Part shown: in pieces, positions 16,706 to 25,205 of the stretch
Numbering within the stretch: position 1 is the stretch's first letter
Layout of the letters: each line of letters begins with the position of its first letter
Source: Candidatus Hydrogenedentota bacterium
GTDB taxonomy: Bacteria; Hydrogenedentota; Hydrogenedentia; Hydrogenedentales; SLHB01
Direction of reading: 5' to 3'
Assembly: GCA_016215105.1 (NCBI GenBank)
Contig: JACRLJ010000100.1
Location: 1 to 40,785 of the forward strand
Length of the DNA stretch: 40,785 nucleotides
Position numbers and translations under genes: made by a program
Notes under the pieces: model-generated
The model's database searches: none
Seen by the model: only the letters and a program-made list of their open reading frames with translations
Told to the model about the DNA's origin: nothing

Positions 16706-18742
16706 ATGGGAACAGTAGATGCTGGAAAGGTGCGCAATGTTGGGATTGTAGGTCACGGCGGTGTGGGTAAGACGATGTTCATCGAACACGTCCTTCATGC
16801 CGCTGGGAAAACGACTCGATTAGGCAGCATTGCGGACTCCAATACCGTTGGCGACTATTTGGAGGAAGAGAAACAACGCAAGCAGACCATCGCCATGAAG
16901 TTGATGCACGTGGACTGGAAGGGGGTTCGGGTTCATCTCGTGGACCATCCGGGCTACGCGGATTTCCTGGGGGAAGTCGCCGCTTCCACGCCCTTGCTTG
17001 ACGCGCTGATTATCATGGTCGACGCGACCACCGGCATCCAGGTCGGCACCGACCACGCCATCAAATACGCGAACCTTCACAAGATTCCTCACGCCTTCTT
17101 CGTCAACAAGCTCGACCGTGAGCACACCAGTTTCACCGCAATTGTAGAACAGCTCCGCGAGGCCTATGGGTCGCACTGCATTCCCTTGGACGTGCCCGTT
17201 GGAAGCGCCGCGAATCTCAAAGGCGTCGCCAATATTCTCAAAGACCAGAGCGCCGAGTTGGCCGATGAGATCGAGGCGCTCAAGAACAGCCTGGTCGATG
17301 CCGTCGCGGAATCGGACGACGCGTTGCTCGAGAAGTTCCTGGAAACGGGCGCGCTGTCGCAGGATGAGATTGCCCACGGTATCCATCACGGCATCGAGAT
17401 GGACGAACTCATGCCCATCTTCGCGGGAAGCGTCGAGAAGAATATCGGCGTGAACGAGTTGATGGACTTCATCGTCGAATATTTCCCGACGCCGCTCGAA
17501 CGCCACGTCATCGCCAAGAACGGCAAGGAAGAGGACATCGAGGTCAAGGTCTCGGTCGATGGGCCGTTCCTGGGCCAGGTGTTCCGCAGCGTGGTCGACC
17601 CCTATGTCGGCCACCTCACCTATTTTCGCGTGTTGAGCGGAACCTTGCGCGAAGACACCGACTTCCTGAACGTGTCCAACGGGTCTAAAGAGCGCACCGG
17701 CAAACTCTTCATGATGTGCGGCAAAGAACAAGTCGCCGTTCCGGCCGTGGGACCGGGCGATCTCGCCGCCATGACCAAGCTCAAGCACACCCATTTTGGC
17801 GACACCATCGCAGCCCCGGGAACAGCGATCACGCTGCCGCGGCATCCGCTGCCCGAGTCCATGGTGAAATTGGCCATTTTCCCGAAATCGCGCGCCGACG
17901 AAGACAAGATTGGCGAGGCGTTGCACCACTTGGCGGAAGAAGATCCGACCTTCTCCCATTACCGCGATCCGGCCACGCATGAACATATCGTCAAGGGCAT
18001 GGGCGACCTGCAACTCGATATTCTGCTCGACCGCATGAAACGCAAGTTTCACATCGAAGCCACCACGCAGCCGCCCAAGGTGGCCCTCAAGGAAACCATC
18101 AAAGGCAAGTCGGACGTGCAGGGCAAACACAAGAAACAGTCCGGCGGACACGGCCAGTACGGCGACGTGCATATCCGCTTCTCGCCGAACGAACGTGGCG
18201 GCGGCTACAAGTTTGTCGACAGCGTAGTCGGCGGCGTCGTGCCGAGACAATTCATCCCCCACGTTGATAAAGGCTGCCAGGATTCCCTCGAGCGCGGCGT
18301 CATCGCGGGCTACCCGGTCGTGGACGTGGTCGTCGATCTCTACTACGGCTCCTACCACGACGTAGACTCCTCGGAAATGGCGTTCAAGATCGCGGCGTCG
18401 CTGGCGGTCCAAAAGGGCATCCGCGAAGCGCGGCCCTGCTTGCTGGAGCCCATCATGGAGATCAGCGTCACGATTCCCGACGAGTGCATGGGCGACATCA
18501 ACGGCGACCTGAACGGCCGCCGCGGACGTATCCTCGGCATGGAGCCCGCCGGTCCTGGCCGTCAGACCATCCGCGCCCTCGTCCCCGAGTCCGAAATCCT
18601 CCGCTACTCGACCGACCTTCGCAGCAAGACCGGCGGCCGCGGCAGCTACGAACTCAAGTTCGACCACTACGAAGAAGTCCCCGAACACGTAGCCTCCGGC
18701 ATCATCGCCGAATACGAGAAGCGCCGCGCCGCCGGCGAATAG
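16706..18742 (+). CDS. fusA: Elongation factor G, EF-G-2 type
   Basis: This translational GTPase has the full EF-G domain order (G domain, II, III, IV, V) in 678 residues, counting from the ATG at 16706. G1 is GHGGVGKT (16-23), where canonical EF-G has GHIDAGKT. G3 is DHPGYADF (80-87), where Tyr replaces the usual GTPase histidine of DTPGHVDF. G4 is NKLD (134-137). The domain IV tip reads SGGHGQYGDVHI. These are features of the EF-G-2 paralogue group rather than the main elongation factor. The ATG has GGAG about ten bases upstream; an in-frame GTG at 16664 would add 14 residues. No rpsL, rpsG or tuf genes are adjacent, as expected for a paralogue. Its role may be ribosome-linked GTP hydrolysis under stress; this is inference. 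Confidence 0.9.
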   Translation: MGTVDAGKVRNVGIVGHGGVGKTMFIEHVLHAAGKTTRLGSIADSNTVGDYLEEEKQRKQTIAMKLMHVDWKGVRVHLVDHPGYADFLGEVAASTPLLDALIIMVDATTGIQVGTDHAIKYANLHKIPHAFFVNKLDREHTSFTAIVEQLREAYGSHCIPLDVPVGSAANLKGVANILKDQSAELADEIEALKNSLVDAVAESDDALLEKFLETGALSQDEIAHGIHHGIEMDELMPIFAGSVEKNIGVNELMDFIVEYFPTPLERHVIAKNGKEEDIEVKVSVDGPFLGQVFRSVVDPYVGHLTYFRVLSGTLREDTDFLNVSNGSKERTGKLFMMCGKEQVAVPAVGPGDLAAMTKLKHTHFGDTIAAPGTAITLPRHPLPESMVKLAIFPKSRADEDKIGEALHHLAEEDPTFSHYRDPATHEHIVKGMGDLQLDILLDRMKRKFHIEATTQPPKVALKETIKGKSDVQGKHKKQSGGHGQYGDVHIRFSPNERGGGYKFVDSVVGGVVPRQFIPHVDKGCQDSLERGVIAGYPVVDVVVDLYYGSYHDVDSSEMAFKIAASLAVQKGIREARPCLLEPIMEISVTIPDECMGDINGDLNGRRGRILGMEPAGPGRQTIRALVPESEILRYSTDLRSKTGGRGSYELKFDHYEEVPEHVASGIIAEYEKRRAAGE

Positions 18743-18763
18743 CCGACGCACAGCACTAGTGAC

Positions 18764-18805
18764 CGCGCCTCCCTTGGGTAGACCTCAGGGAGGCGCGACG
18801 TTTTT
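18764..18805 (+). terminator. Rho-independent terminator after EF-G
   Basis: A perfect 11-base stem, CGCGCCTCCCT (18764-18774) with AGGGAGGCGCG (18787-18797), encloses a 12-base loop. It is followed by ACG and five Ts (18801-18805). It lies 22 bases after the EF-G stop codon and separates that gene from the blaI promoter. Confidence 0.88.
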
Positions 18806-18878
18806 CTGCTCGGACACCCTGGAGTTATGTAGTCTGGCCGCAGTTCTCGACAGATGGGGCGATGTTCGTCGGAGGGGG

Positions 18879-18925
18879 TTGACAGCATCGCACATCTGTG
18901 CGATAATATCTCACAAGTGTACGAT
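18879..18925 (+). promoter_or_regulatory. Promoter with twin operators for the BlaI-type repressor
   Basis: TTGACA (18879-18884) and GATAAT (18902-18907) are 17 bases apart. Operator 1 (18887-18904) is ATCGCACATCTGTGCGAT, with perfect 8-base arms around two bases; it fills the spacer and overlaps the -10 box. Operator 2 (18908-18925) is ATCTCACAAGTGTACGAT, matching in six of eight arm positions. The two start 21 bases apart, two helical turns, so both face the same side of DNA. The shared pattern is ATCNCACANNTGTNCGAT. A ribosome site AAGGAG (18929-18934) precedes the ATG. BlaI/MecI proteins bind ACA/TGT-type dyads, so autorepression is the natural reading. Confidence 0.8.
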
Positions 18926-18941
18926 ACTAAGGAGTGCGGTC

Positions 18942-19340
18942 ATGGATAAGCGACCCGGCATATCGGCGGCGGAGTGGACGGTGATGCAGGTGTTGTGGCG
19001 TGAATCTCCGCTTTCCGTACTTGAAGTATTCGAGGCGTTGCAGGGCCGCTCGGAGTGGCATCCGAAAACCATACGTACCCTGATTGGACGCCTGCTGGCA
19101 AAGGGTATTGTGGCCAGAGAGAAGCGCGCGGGCGTGTACCGTTTTTCCCCACGGTACACCGAAGTAGAGTGCGTGCGTGAGGAAAGTCAGTCGTTCTTGG
19201 AGCGGTGCTTCGCAGGAAAGGCGCAGCCGATGCTCGCGCACTTTATCGAACACGAGAACTTAACGCAGGAAGATGTGGCCTCGCTTCGGGCGATGTTGGA
19301 CGCGAAGATCCGCCGGGAGCACGACGATGACAGTCGCTAG
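18942..19340 (+). CDS. BlaI/MecI/CopY family transcriptional repressor
   Basis: This 132-residue winged-helix repressor begins with ISAAEWTVMQVLW, the classic BlaI/MecI first helix, followed by a recognition region near HPKTIRTLIGRLLAKGIVARE and the wing YRFSPRY. The C-terminal dimerisation helices end in an acidic-basic tail. In the family, a partner M56 membrane peptidase triggers cleavage or release of the repressor and derepresses target genes. The ATG at 18942 has AAGGAG seven bases upstream. The gene overlaps the M56 gene by 14 bases, the standard blaI-blaR order. No beta-lactamase gene is in the window, so the regulated target is unknown. Confidence 0.92.
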   Translation: MDKRPGISAAEWTVMQVLWRESPLSVLEVFEALQGRSEWHPKTIRTLIGRLLAKGIVAREKRAGVYRFSPRYTEVECVREESQSFLERCFAGKAQPMLAHFIEHENLTQEDVASLRAMLDAKIRREHDDDSR

Positions 19341-21252
19341 CGGCATTGTCGAGCCGGCTGTCGGGGCGATCACGCGGCTTTCGGCGCAAGCGGCGGTGTT
19401 GGTAATCCTCGTCGCCGCGGCGCAGTGGGCGTTGGGGAACCGTATAAGTGCAAAATGGCGATACATATTGTGGAGTCTGCCGTTTCTTCGCCTGGTAATC
19501 CCTTGGAGCATTCCGGCGCCGTTCAGCGTTTACACCACGCTTCGGATTGCAGGCGCCCGTGCCCCACTCCACTGTCCGTATCAGCGTTTGACAGAGTTGG
19601 TCTCCGTCGAGCCAGCCAACGTAGCCGGAAGCGTGGCGTCCGGGCATAATGGGTCACCGTGGTTGTGGGTCGCTGTGATTTGGCTGATGGGACTGGCCGT
19701 GCTGCTCGGATTCTCGCTATTGCAGGTGTTTCGCGTCAGGCGCCAGACTCGGCGCTACGAAGTGATAGCGGATGCGTCCATTCTCGCCTTGCTCGCGCGG
19801 TGCAAGCGGCGTCTGACAATTCACACGCCGGTGACCCTGCTGGCGGCATCGGACGCTGCGGGACCGGCTCTATTGGGCTACTTTCGTCCGCGGGTGTTGT
19901 TGCCGCGACGAACACTGTTGCCCGCATCGCGATCCCATTTGCGCTTCGTGCTGTTGCACGAGCTGGCGCACCTAAAGCGGCGCGACATTCTTACCGGATG
20001 GGCAATCCACGTTCTTCTGTCAGTACATTGGTTCAATCCGATTCTATGGTGGGCGAAACGGCGTTGTACTGCCGATCGAGAATTGGCATGCGACGCGGAG
20101 GTCCTGTCGGTATTGGGGCGTGACGAACGGCGCGCGTACGGTCATGCCTTGCTGGACCAAGTTATGTCCGGACCGTTCGCGGCCCGGAGTCCGGGGCTGG
20201 CGGGAGTCTTGGAAGGGACTACGACGGTCGAGCGGCGCATCGCGATGATTGCAGAATTTCGCGCGCCCTCCCTGGGAAGCGCCCTCGCGGGGCTGGCGCT
20301 ATTGACAGTTCTCGGCGCGACGGCCCTGACGGACGCGCAAGTGGGCTCGACGGACGCAGGGAGCATTTCCTCGGTGGCGCGTGATGTGAAACCGTTCCCG
20401 AAATCTGCCCGCGAGCTTTGGCCAGGAGCGGAACCTGTGACTCGACCAGTAGGCGCACAGCAAGTGGCGTCGCTGAGTACGACAACGAGACCGGATGCGT
20501 CCTTGGAGATTGATTGGCTAAGGATAACGGAAGACGCGGGCGCCGCCAGTCAAACGGACATCGCTTCTGACGCGACCAATGCGCGGAAACCGCCGAAAAC
20601 TGCCGAGGCGCCGAGTACTGTATCGCGATCGGACTCGGGCGCAAAGCCTGTTAGCACGGCGCCGGCCATTAGACAGGCGCAGCGCGGCGAGGAACAAAAC
20701 ACCAGCAAGCCCGATTCGGGTTCGACAGATCTTGCGTTGGACCAAGGGGCAATCCTTTTCGCGAGCCATCGTGACTTCGGGCAATCGCCACCGAGCCGGA
20801 TTCGTCAGAGATTGGAGTCCACATTGGCACAGCGTCAACGTGCGCCGGCGGGTGAAGGAGTCGTTTCCAACGCTGTCACCGTAACACCGGTGATACCTGA
20901 GAACGCCGTGCGCACGTACAACCGCGCTGAGCATGAAGTGAAGAGCGGCGCCACCTCGATTCGACCGAAGAAGATTAGGAACAAGATAGGAGCTACATGG
21001 CGGTCGGTGCGGGGTGTCTTTGGCTCGGATGGAACACAGTCCACGGTTGAACGGGGCGATCGCTTTGATCCTGCGTTTGCGCGCAGTATCGTCGGGCCGG
21101 CCGCCAACGGAGGGAACAGCAGCGTGATGCCCACGGATGAACCAGCGCAGGGTGTCGCAGTGACAATGTCGTTTACACAGGCATCATTTCGGTCACTACC
21201 GAAACTGGAGTGGGGATTTGCCAACGGATCGGGGGCACGGTCCTCGTCATAA
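19327..21252 (+). CDS. M56 family (BlaR1-like) membrane metallopeptidase with long disordered tail
   Basis: This 641-residue membrane zinc peptidase is paired with the BlaI-type repressor. Spans lie at about residues 7-36, 44-62 and 112-135. The zinc motif H211-E-L-A-H215 follows, and E252 in ADRELACDAEVL is the likely third ligand. A further span is at about 315-334. In BlaR1 the part after the last span is a penicillin-binding sensor domain. Here it is about 305 residues rich in Ser, Thr, Ala, Pro and charged residues, with no SxxK or KTG pattern, so the signal is probably not a beta-lactam. The ATG at 19327 has GGGAG seven bases upstream and lies inside blaI; earlier in-frame starts lack one. 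OmpH follows after 127 bases. Confidence 0.88.
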   Translation: MTVASGIVEPAVGAITRLSAQAAVLVILVAAAQWALGNRISAKWRYILWSLPFLRLVIPWSIPAPFSVYTTLRIAGARAPLHCPYQRLTELVSVEPANVAGSVASGHNGSPWLWVAVIWLMGLAVLLGFSLLQVFRVRRQTRRYEVIADASILALLARCKRRLTIHTPVTLLAASDAAGPALLGYFRPRVLLPRRTLLPASRSHLRFVLLHELAHLKRRDILTGWAIHVLLSVHWFNPILWWAKRRCTADRELACDAEVLSVLGRDERRAYGHALLDQVMSGPFAARSPGLAGVLEGTTTVERRIAMIAEFRAPSLGSALAGLALLTVLGATALTDAQVGSTDAGSISSVARDVKPFPKSARELWPGAEPVTRPVGAQQVASLSTTTRPDASLEIDWLRITEDAGAASQTDIASDATNARKPPKTAEAPSTVSRSDSGAKPVSTAPAIRQAQRGEEQNTSKPDSGSTDLALDQGAILFASHRDFGQSPPSRIRQRLESTLAQRQRAPAGEGVVSNAVTVTPVIPENAVRTYNRAEHEVKSGATSIRPKKIRNKIGATWRSVRGVFGSDGTQSTVERGDRFDPAFARSIVGPAANGGNSSVMPTDEPAQGVAVTMSFTQASFRSLPKLEWGFANGSGARSSS

Positions 21253-21379
21253 TCGCCACGCACGGGTGTTGGCGCGCTCGGCAGGTATTCGGCATAAGGC
21301 AATTGTAGCTAGGTGGAAATGTATCTGCTGCTAGTCTATGGATGAGGCGTAACTGTTTCTCGGAAAGGGGATCACAACG

Positions 21380-22033
21380 ATGCGAGTTCGTGTATCAGTG
21401 TTGTCAATCGTAGTTGGGGCGATGATTCCGGCGCTGCTGTTTGCGGGACCGGCGATTTGGGCACAGGACAACGCGGCGACGGCGCTTGTGTCAGGCGGCT
21501 ACAAGATCGGTGTCGTTGACCGGGTCAAGGCATTGACAGATTACACCAAGCAGAAAGAAGAAACGGCCAAGCTGGACGCGGAATACAAGAGACTTCAGGC
21601 GCCAATAGACGCACTCTCGAAAGAAATCGAGGCTGCAAAAAAGAAGTACGACGAAACGAAGGCGAATATGTCGGAGGACGAGCAGAAGCGGTTCGAAGAC
21701 AACGTCCAAGAGAAGTTTCGAGCGTATAAAGCAGAATTGGCCAAAGGCGACGGCGCGATGGACACAATGCGCAAACGGTCGATGGAAGTCCTTGCGAGGG
21801 ATTATATCGACGCGGTGAAGCAGGTTGCTCAGACGGGTAATTACCACATAGTGTTAGAAGCCGATCCGAACAGTCCCGGACGCACGGTTCTGTACGCGAG
21901 CGATACCGTAGACATTACGCCGCAGGTGATTACGTACCTGAACAGCCATACCTCCGCGCGACCTCCGAAAGCCGCGCCAAAAGCCACAGCGGACGTACGG
22001 AACACGGCAAAGACCGCGAAGACGGGGAAATAG
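21380..22033 (+). CDS. OmpH/Skp family periplasmic chaperone
   Basis: This 217-residue exported protein has a signal peptide of about 28 residues ending in AIWA. A mature N-terminus YKIGVVDRVKAL, typical of OmpH/Skp, is followed by a long charged coiled coil (about residues 55-150). The core then closes with YHIVLEADPNSPGRTVLYAS and DITPQVITYLN. A Lys/Ala-rich tail of about 25 residues follows. Skp-type proteins hold unfolded outer-membrane proteins in the periplasm as trimers. GAAAGGGG lies about ten bases before the ATG. It is usually found beside bamA or lpxD; here it follows the M56 gene instead and may be co-expressed with it. Confidence 0.85.
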   Translation: MRVRVSVLSIVVGAMIPALLFAGPAIWAQDNAATALVSGGYKIGVVDRVKALTDYTKQKEETAKLDAEYKRLQAPIDALSKEIEAAKKKYDETKANMSEDEQKRFEDNVQEKFRAYKAELAKGDGAMDTMRKRSMEVLARDYIDAVKQVAQTGNYHIVLEADPNSPGRTVLYASDTVDITPQVITYLNSHTSARPPKAAPKATADVRNTAKTAKTGK

Positions 22034-22207
22034 GGCTTTCCGACAATTCTGACGTTTATTCACGTTCATTCACGGTTGAAATCAGGAGAAGGAAATGCTG
22101 TTGACGGCGTGTCTGCGGAATCCGCCTGTATCGGCGACGGTCGCAGGCGCCAGAGAAGACACGAGGTATCCCGATGGGCGGCCTGCACGTGGTCGAAGAA
22201 GCGCATC

Positions 22208-22345
22208 GGCATGCCCTCGGTGATTCCCGTCGGTAAACGCTTGGCTGTTTTCTACGACGCGCCCGGTGGCGACAGCACGAGCCACATGGGACGGGACATC
22301 GGCTTGGCGTGGCTGGAGTTGCCGCTGACGCCGCCTCGCGAATAA
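22208..22345 (+). pseudogene. C-terminal fragment of a glycosidase-like protein
   Basis: The frame from 22208 reads GMPSVIPVGKRLAVFYDAP, continues through SHMGRDIGLAWLELPL, and ends PPRE before a stop. This looks like the last beta-propeller blade of a GH43/GH130-like glycosidase or related five-bladed propeller protein. The sequence upstream in the same frame is Arg-rich and not protein-like, and no continuation was found in the other two frames. It is most likely a remnant left by deletion between ompH and the DUF4139 gene. The family call is from memory of similar C-termini. The rest of 22034-22421 holds nothing else recognisable. Confidence 0.4.
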
Positions 22346-22421
22346 GTCTATGCGCTCCGACCGGCGGCTGGGGACAGACGCCCCCCCCGGCAGCCGCGAC
22401 CACGAGGAATCGCTTCGGGCT

Positions 22422-23939
22422 TCACCATGTATAGTGGACTTGGTACGTCACTTTCTTTTCTTCGCCGGGATTGGGTTTCACCCGGAATTCGATGGTCTGG
22501 CTGTCCATTTTGACGAAGGGGTCAGACGGCTGGCGGATTTCCCAGTTTTTCCCCCGGTAGAGGCGCTCGACGACGCGGATCTCGGCGGGTTCTTCCTTTC
22601 GGTTGCGCAGCGTTATTTCGAACGTTTCGTCCACCCAATGCTGGTCGTTGCTGATATTGAACTGCGTCCGTTTGCGGTCGCCGACGAGGTCGAAGGCGTC
22701 GCCGGTGTAGACGCGCACGGTTTCGTCCCGCGGAGTGTGGTTGATGGTGTTCTCTCCCGTAAACTCGAGGTGACCGTCGTCGTCACGCTGGTAAAACCGT
22801 GTGCGGCCCGCGGGCAACGGGATACCCAGCCCGCTTTCCTTGGTGTTCTTAATCTCGCGCATCACCCAGACCTGAGTCTTCGACTGCGTGCCGTATTCGC
22901 GCTGCTGCATCAATTGGTCGGCGGGATATCCGCGGTATTGGTCCTTGTTGAGGAGCACGCCGTCGTACACGTAGAACCGCGCGGCCTTCACACCGTTTGC
23001 GCGAATGAACTCGACCTGCTTGGTCTCCCGGTCGCGCAGTGTGGACGGGTTCTGTAACGTGTAAAGATGGTATTCGTCAAACGCCTTCTCGGTGACAGCC
23101 GGCGGACGGCCATCCATGTCGCCCCCGTACGCTAATCGCATCGCCATTTCATTTCGCGCGCCGGCGCGCGTCAACTTGCTGACACTTCCCGCCATAAGCT
23201 TAATGTGCGCGTTTTGAAACGTCTTGCCAGTCTGGTTGTCCATCGTCACCCACCCCACGATGTCCAGCGTGTCGCCGCCCTTCGGCGCAATGAGGTTGTA
23301 GCTGGCTTCCCAACTCATACCGCCTGTGACGTAGCCCAGTTCCGCGTTGAGCGGACCAGCGCTGTCGCTGTTCAGCACCCACGTCAGTGTGGGTTTGAGA
23401 ATGGTATCGTCCGGCAGGGCAGGAAAGAGCGGTTGACCCGGCAATCCAAAACGAAGTTTCCCATCAACTTCAATGATCGATTCTCCCGCAGGGCCTTGAG
23501 CATAGGCGCTCTGCGCCATCATGTATTCAGGTCCGTACTGACGTTGAGCGGCGTAATGGGGAACGTAGCCGCTACGGATTATCCTGCCCTGGACAACGAC
23601 TTGTTGATCGCCCCGCGTCGTAACGAAGTCGATCGTCTTGCCCTCATTCAGCGAAAGGAGCAATAGCTGCGAGACCGGGTCAGCCCTATAGTTCTGCTCC
23701 AGGATTTGCAGTTGGCGTTTGCCCATGGGGTCGCGCAGGATGACGGAGTCCGGCTCGATGTGCGCCGAGCCGCCTGAATAGCTGAGTTGGTTTACGCCCT
23801 GCTTCAGGTCGAGAGGGATGGTCTCCCGGACCACTCCGAAGTTCTGGTTGTAGATGGTAACAGAGGGATCGTCTCCCCACGCAGCGCCCGCTGAGAGCAT
23901 CCCAAACCCCACGACCATACACCACACGATCTTCTGCAT
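22422..23939 (-). CDS. DUF4139 domain-containing exported protein
   Basis: This 505-residue protein has a signal peptide of about 22 residues ending in GAAWG. DUF4139-type sequence follows: an early beta-rich domain (VTIYNQNFGVVRETIPLDL), the central YVTGGMSWEASYNLIAPKGG typical of the family, and a C-terminal segment with ENTINHTPRDETVRVYTGDAFDLVGDR (given here only as a landmark) and a final KVTYQVHYTW. The family is widespread and exported, with no defined activity. AGGAGGG lies seven bases before the ATG. It sits downstream of the broken DUF1570-like gene on the same strand, 145 bases away. Confidence 0.85.
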   Translation of the reverse strand: MQKIVWCMVVGFGMLSAGAAWGDDPSVTIYNQNFGVVRETIPLDLKQGVNQLSYSGGSAHIEPDSVILRDPMGKRQLQILEQNYRADPVSQLLLLSLNEGKTIDFVTTRGDQQVVVQGRIIRSGYVPHYAAQRQYGPEYMMAQSAYAQGPAGESIIEVDGKLRFGLPGQPLFPALPDDTILKPTLTWVLNSDSAGPLNAELGYVTGGMSWEASYNLIAPKGGDTLDIVGWVTMDNQTGKTFQNAHIKLMAGSVSKLTRAGARNEMAMRLAYGGDMDGRPPAVTEKAFDEYHLYTLQNPSTLRDRETKQVEFIRANGVKAARFYVYDGVLLNKDQYRGYPADQLMQQREYGTQSKTQVWVMREIKNTKESGLGIPLPAGRTRFYQRDDDGHLEFTGENTINHTPRDETVRVYTGDAFDLVGDRKRTQFNISNDQHWVDETFEITLRNRKEEPAEIRVVERLYRGKNWEIRQPSDPFVKMDSQTIEFRVKPNPGEEKKVTYQVHYTW

Positions 23940-24084
23940 CGATGTTCCCTCCTGTTGGATGGCGCCAGTCCGCGCACCCGCTCAGAACGGCGGATGAGGA
24001 CGTCCGGCCTCCCGATCACGCGCCCAGCTTGGCGCCGTGACACGGTGGTCTTTTCATAGACTACGCTCCTGCAGCGCGATTTGT

Positions 24085-24913
24085 TTACTCCGGGAAATGC
24101 AGGCCCAGCACATAGCGCTCCCACTTGGCCTGGAAGGCGGTCATATCCTCTTCCGCGAGGACGCGTTTCAGGGTGTTGTAGCCGGTGGGGTCGGTCTTGG
24201 CGTTCGTCGCTGTAGTTCGATGCGTCCCGGGCTATGCCGTAGAACTCGTCGTTACTCGTGGCGGTGAGTTTCTCGAACGAAAGCGTTTTGCCGTCGCGGA
24301 TCGCGTCTTTCAGCGAAGGCAGGCGCCAATTTGTGAGGCCGCGGATATGGCCGTTCTTTTCGTTGCAGCCCTCGTAGAGCGAGGCGAGCCCTTCATTGAA
24401 CCACGCGGGACATTCCGGGAAGTTCGCGTGCATGTAGGGATGCACAATCTCGTGTACCAGTGTGCCGCCGCCGGTGGCGATGTTCATGATGAGCGCGTGG
24501 TGTTCGGACGAATAGTAGCCGAACGGCGTGGACGGCGTATCGTTGAACAACCGCTTAGCGTGGGCGGTGTAACTCGCCTCGTCGCGGAACAGCCAGATAT
24601 CGATGATCTCCTGCGGGTCGCGGCTGAAGTAATCCTGCTTAAGCTTGTCCACCGCCCATTTCACGGTATCGGCCGCGCGCTGCCGAACCATTTCCGGCGA
24701 TTCGTCGCCGATTACCACAAAGGGAGGTTGCTCGACTACAGTGAAGCCGTTGGGAGCCTGCTTCCGCACTTTCGCCAAGTGTTCAACAAAGGCAGTGTCA
24801 GTAGACGGGCGGCTCTCCGTGGCGGCGTCATCGTGCGACAGTGACACGGTGCAGCCAACGAGTGTGAGCAGCATGCCGGCAGGCCAGGTCTGAAGAACAA
24901 TTCGCAGGTCCAT
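24085..24913 (-). pseudogene. Broken lipoprotein peptidase, DUF1570/peptidase MA-like
   Basis: The first 234 residues read as an intact lipoprotein zinc peptidase. There is a signal peptide with lipobox LVGC (Cys21), the gluzincin motif H154-EIVH158, and E174 in WFNEGLASLYEG. Around 24205-24215 the frame breaks. The original frame continues as Arg-rich nonsense into the DUF4139 gene. Another frame resumes a family-like C-terminus beginning TNAKTDPTGYNTLKRVL and ending YVLGLHFPE with a stop at 24085-24087. The stretch expected between them in homologues (a YLCYYLQEK-type segment of roughly 20 residues) is missing, so this is a frameshifting deletion, not only a one-base error. The ATG at 24913 has GGAG ten bases upstream. 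Confidence 0.7.
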
Positions 24914-25047
24914 TTCGTAAGTACTCCAACGCTCCCGGTGTTTCGTAGACTGTATTGCCGCCATCGGCAGCAGCCCGGGAGAAAGGCCACCGTACTATAG
25001 TCAAAGATGCGGGCCTGTTGGGGACATCCGGGCTGGCCCCATCTTCT

Positions 25048-25130
25048 CGTTCCCAAATTGTATTTGGGAACGCACTTGGCCGCGGCAAAGTCCTCCGCAC
25101 ACGTCCGTTCCCAAGTGCAACTTGGGAACG
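25048..25130. repeat. Twin-palindrome element, copy 2
   Basis: This is the cleanest copy. The palindrome at 25048-25072 has 11-base arms CGTTCCCAAAT and ATTTGGGAACG around TGT. The one at 25106-25130 has arms CGTTCCCAAGT and ACTTGGGAACG around GCA. They are separated by 33 bases, with CT before and AGAG after. It lies upstream of the broken peptidase gene, between two minus-strand genes. Confidence 0.85.
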
Positions 25131-25205
25131 AGAGCGCAAACAAGCGCAACGTGACCCTGGCGCTTGAGGACAACCGCCCTCCCGTTCGCCCCGACGCGGG
25201 TTTCG

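Noticed and set aside
16820-18751. 643-residue open frame antisense to EF-G
   Set aside because: It mirrors the third-position bias of a strongly coding gene, has no family-like motifs, and the sense frame is a clear EF-G.
22350-23057. 235-residue plus-strand open frame over the DUF4139 gene
   Set aside because: It is antisense to an intact exported protein with a strong ribosome site; the frame is a composition artefact.
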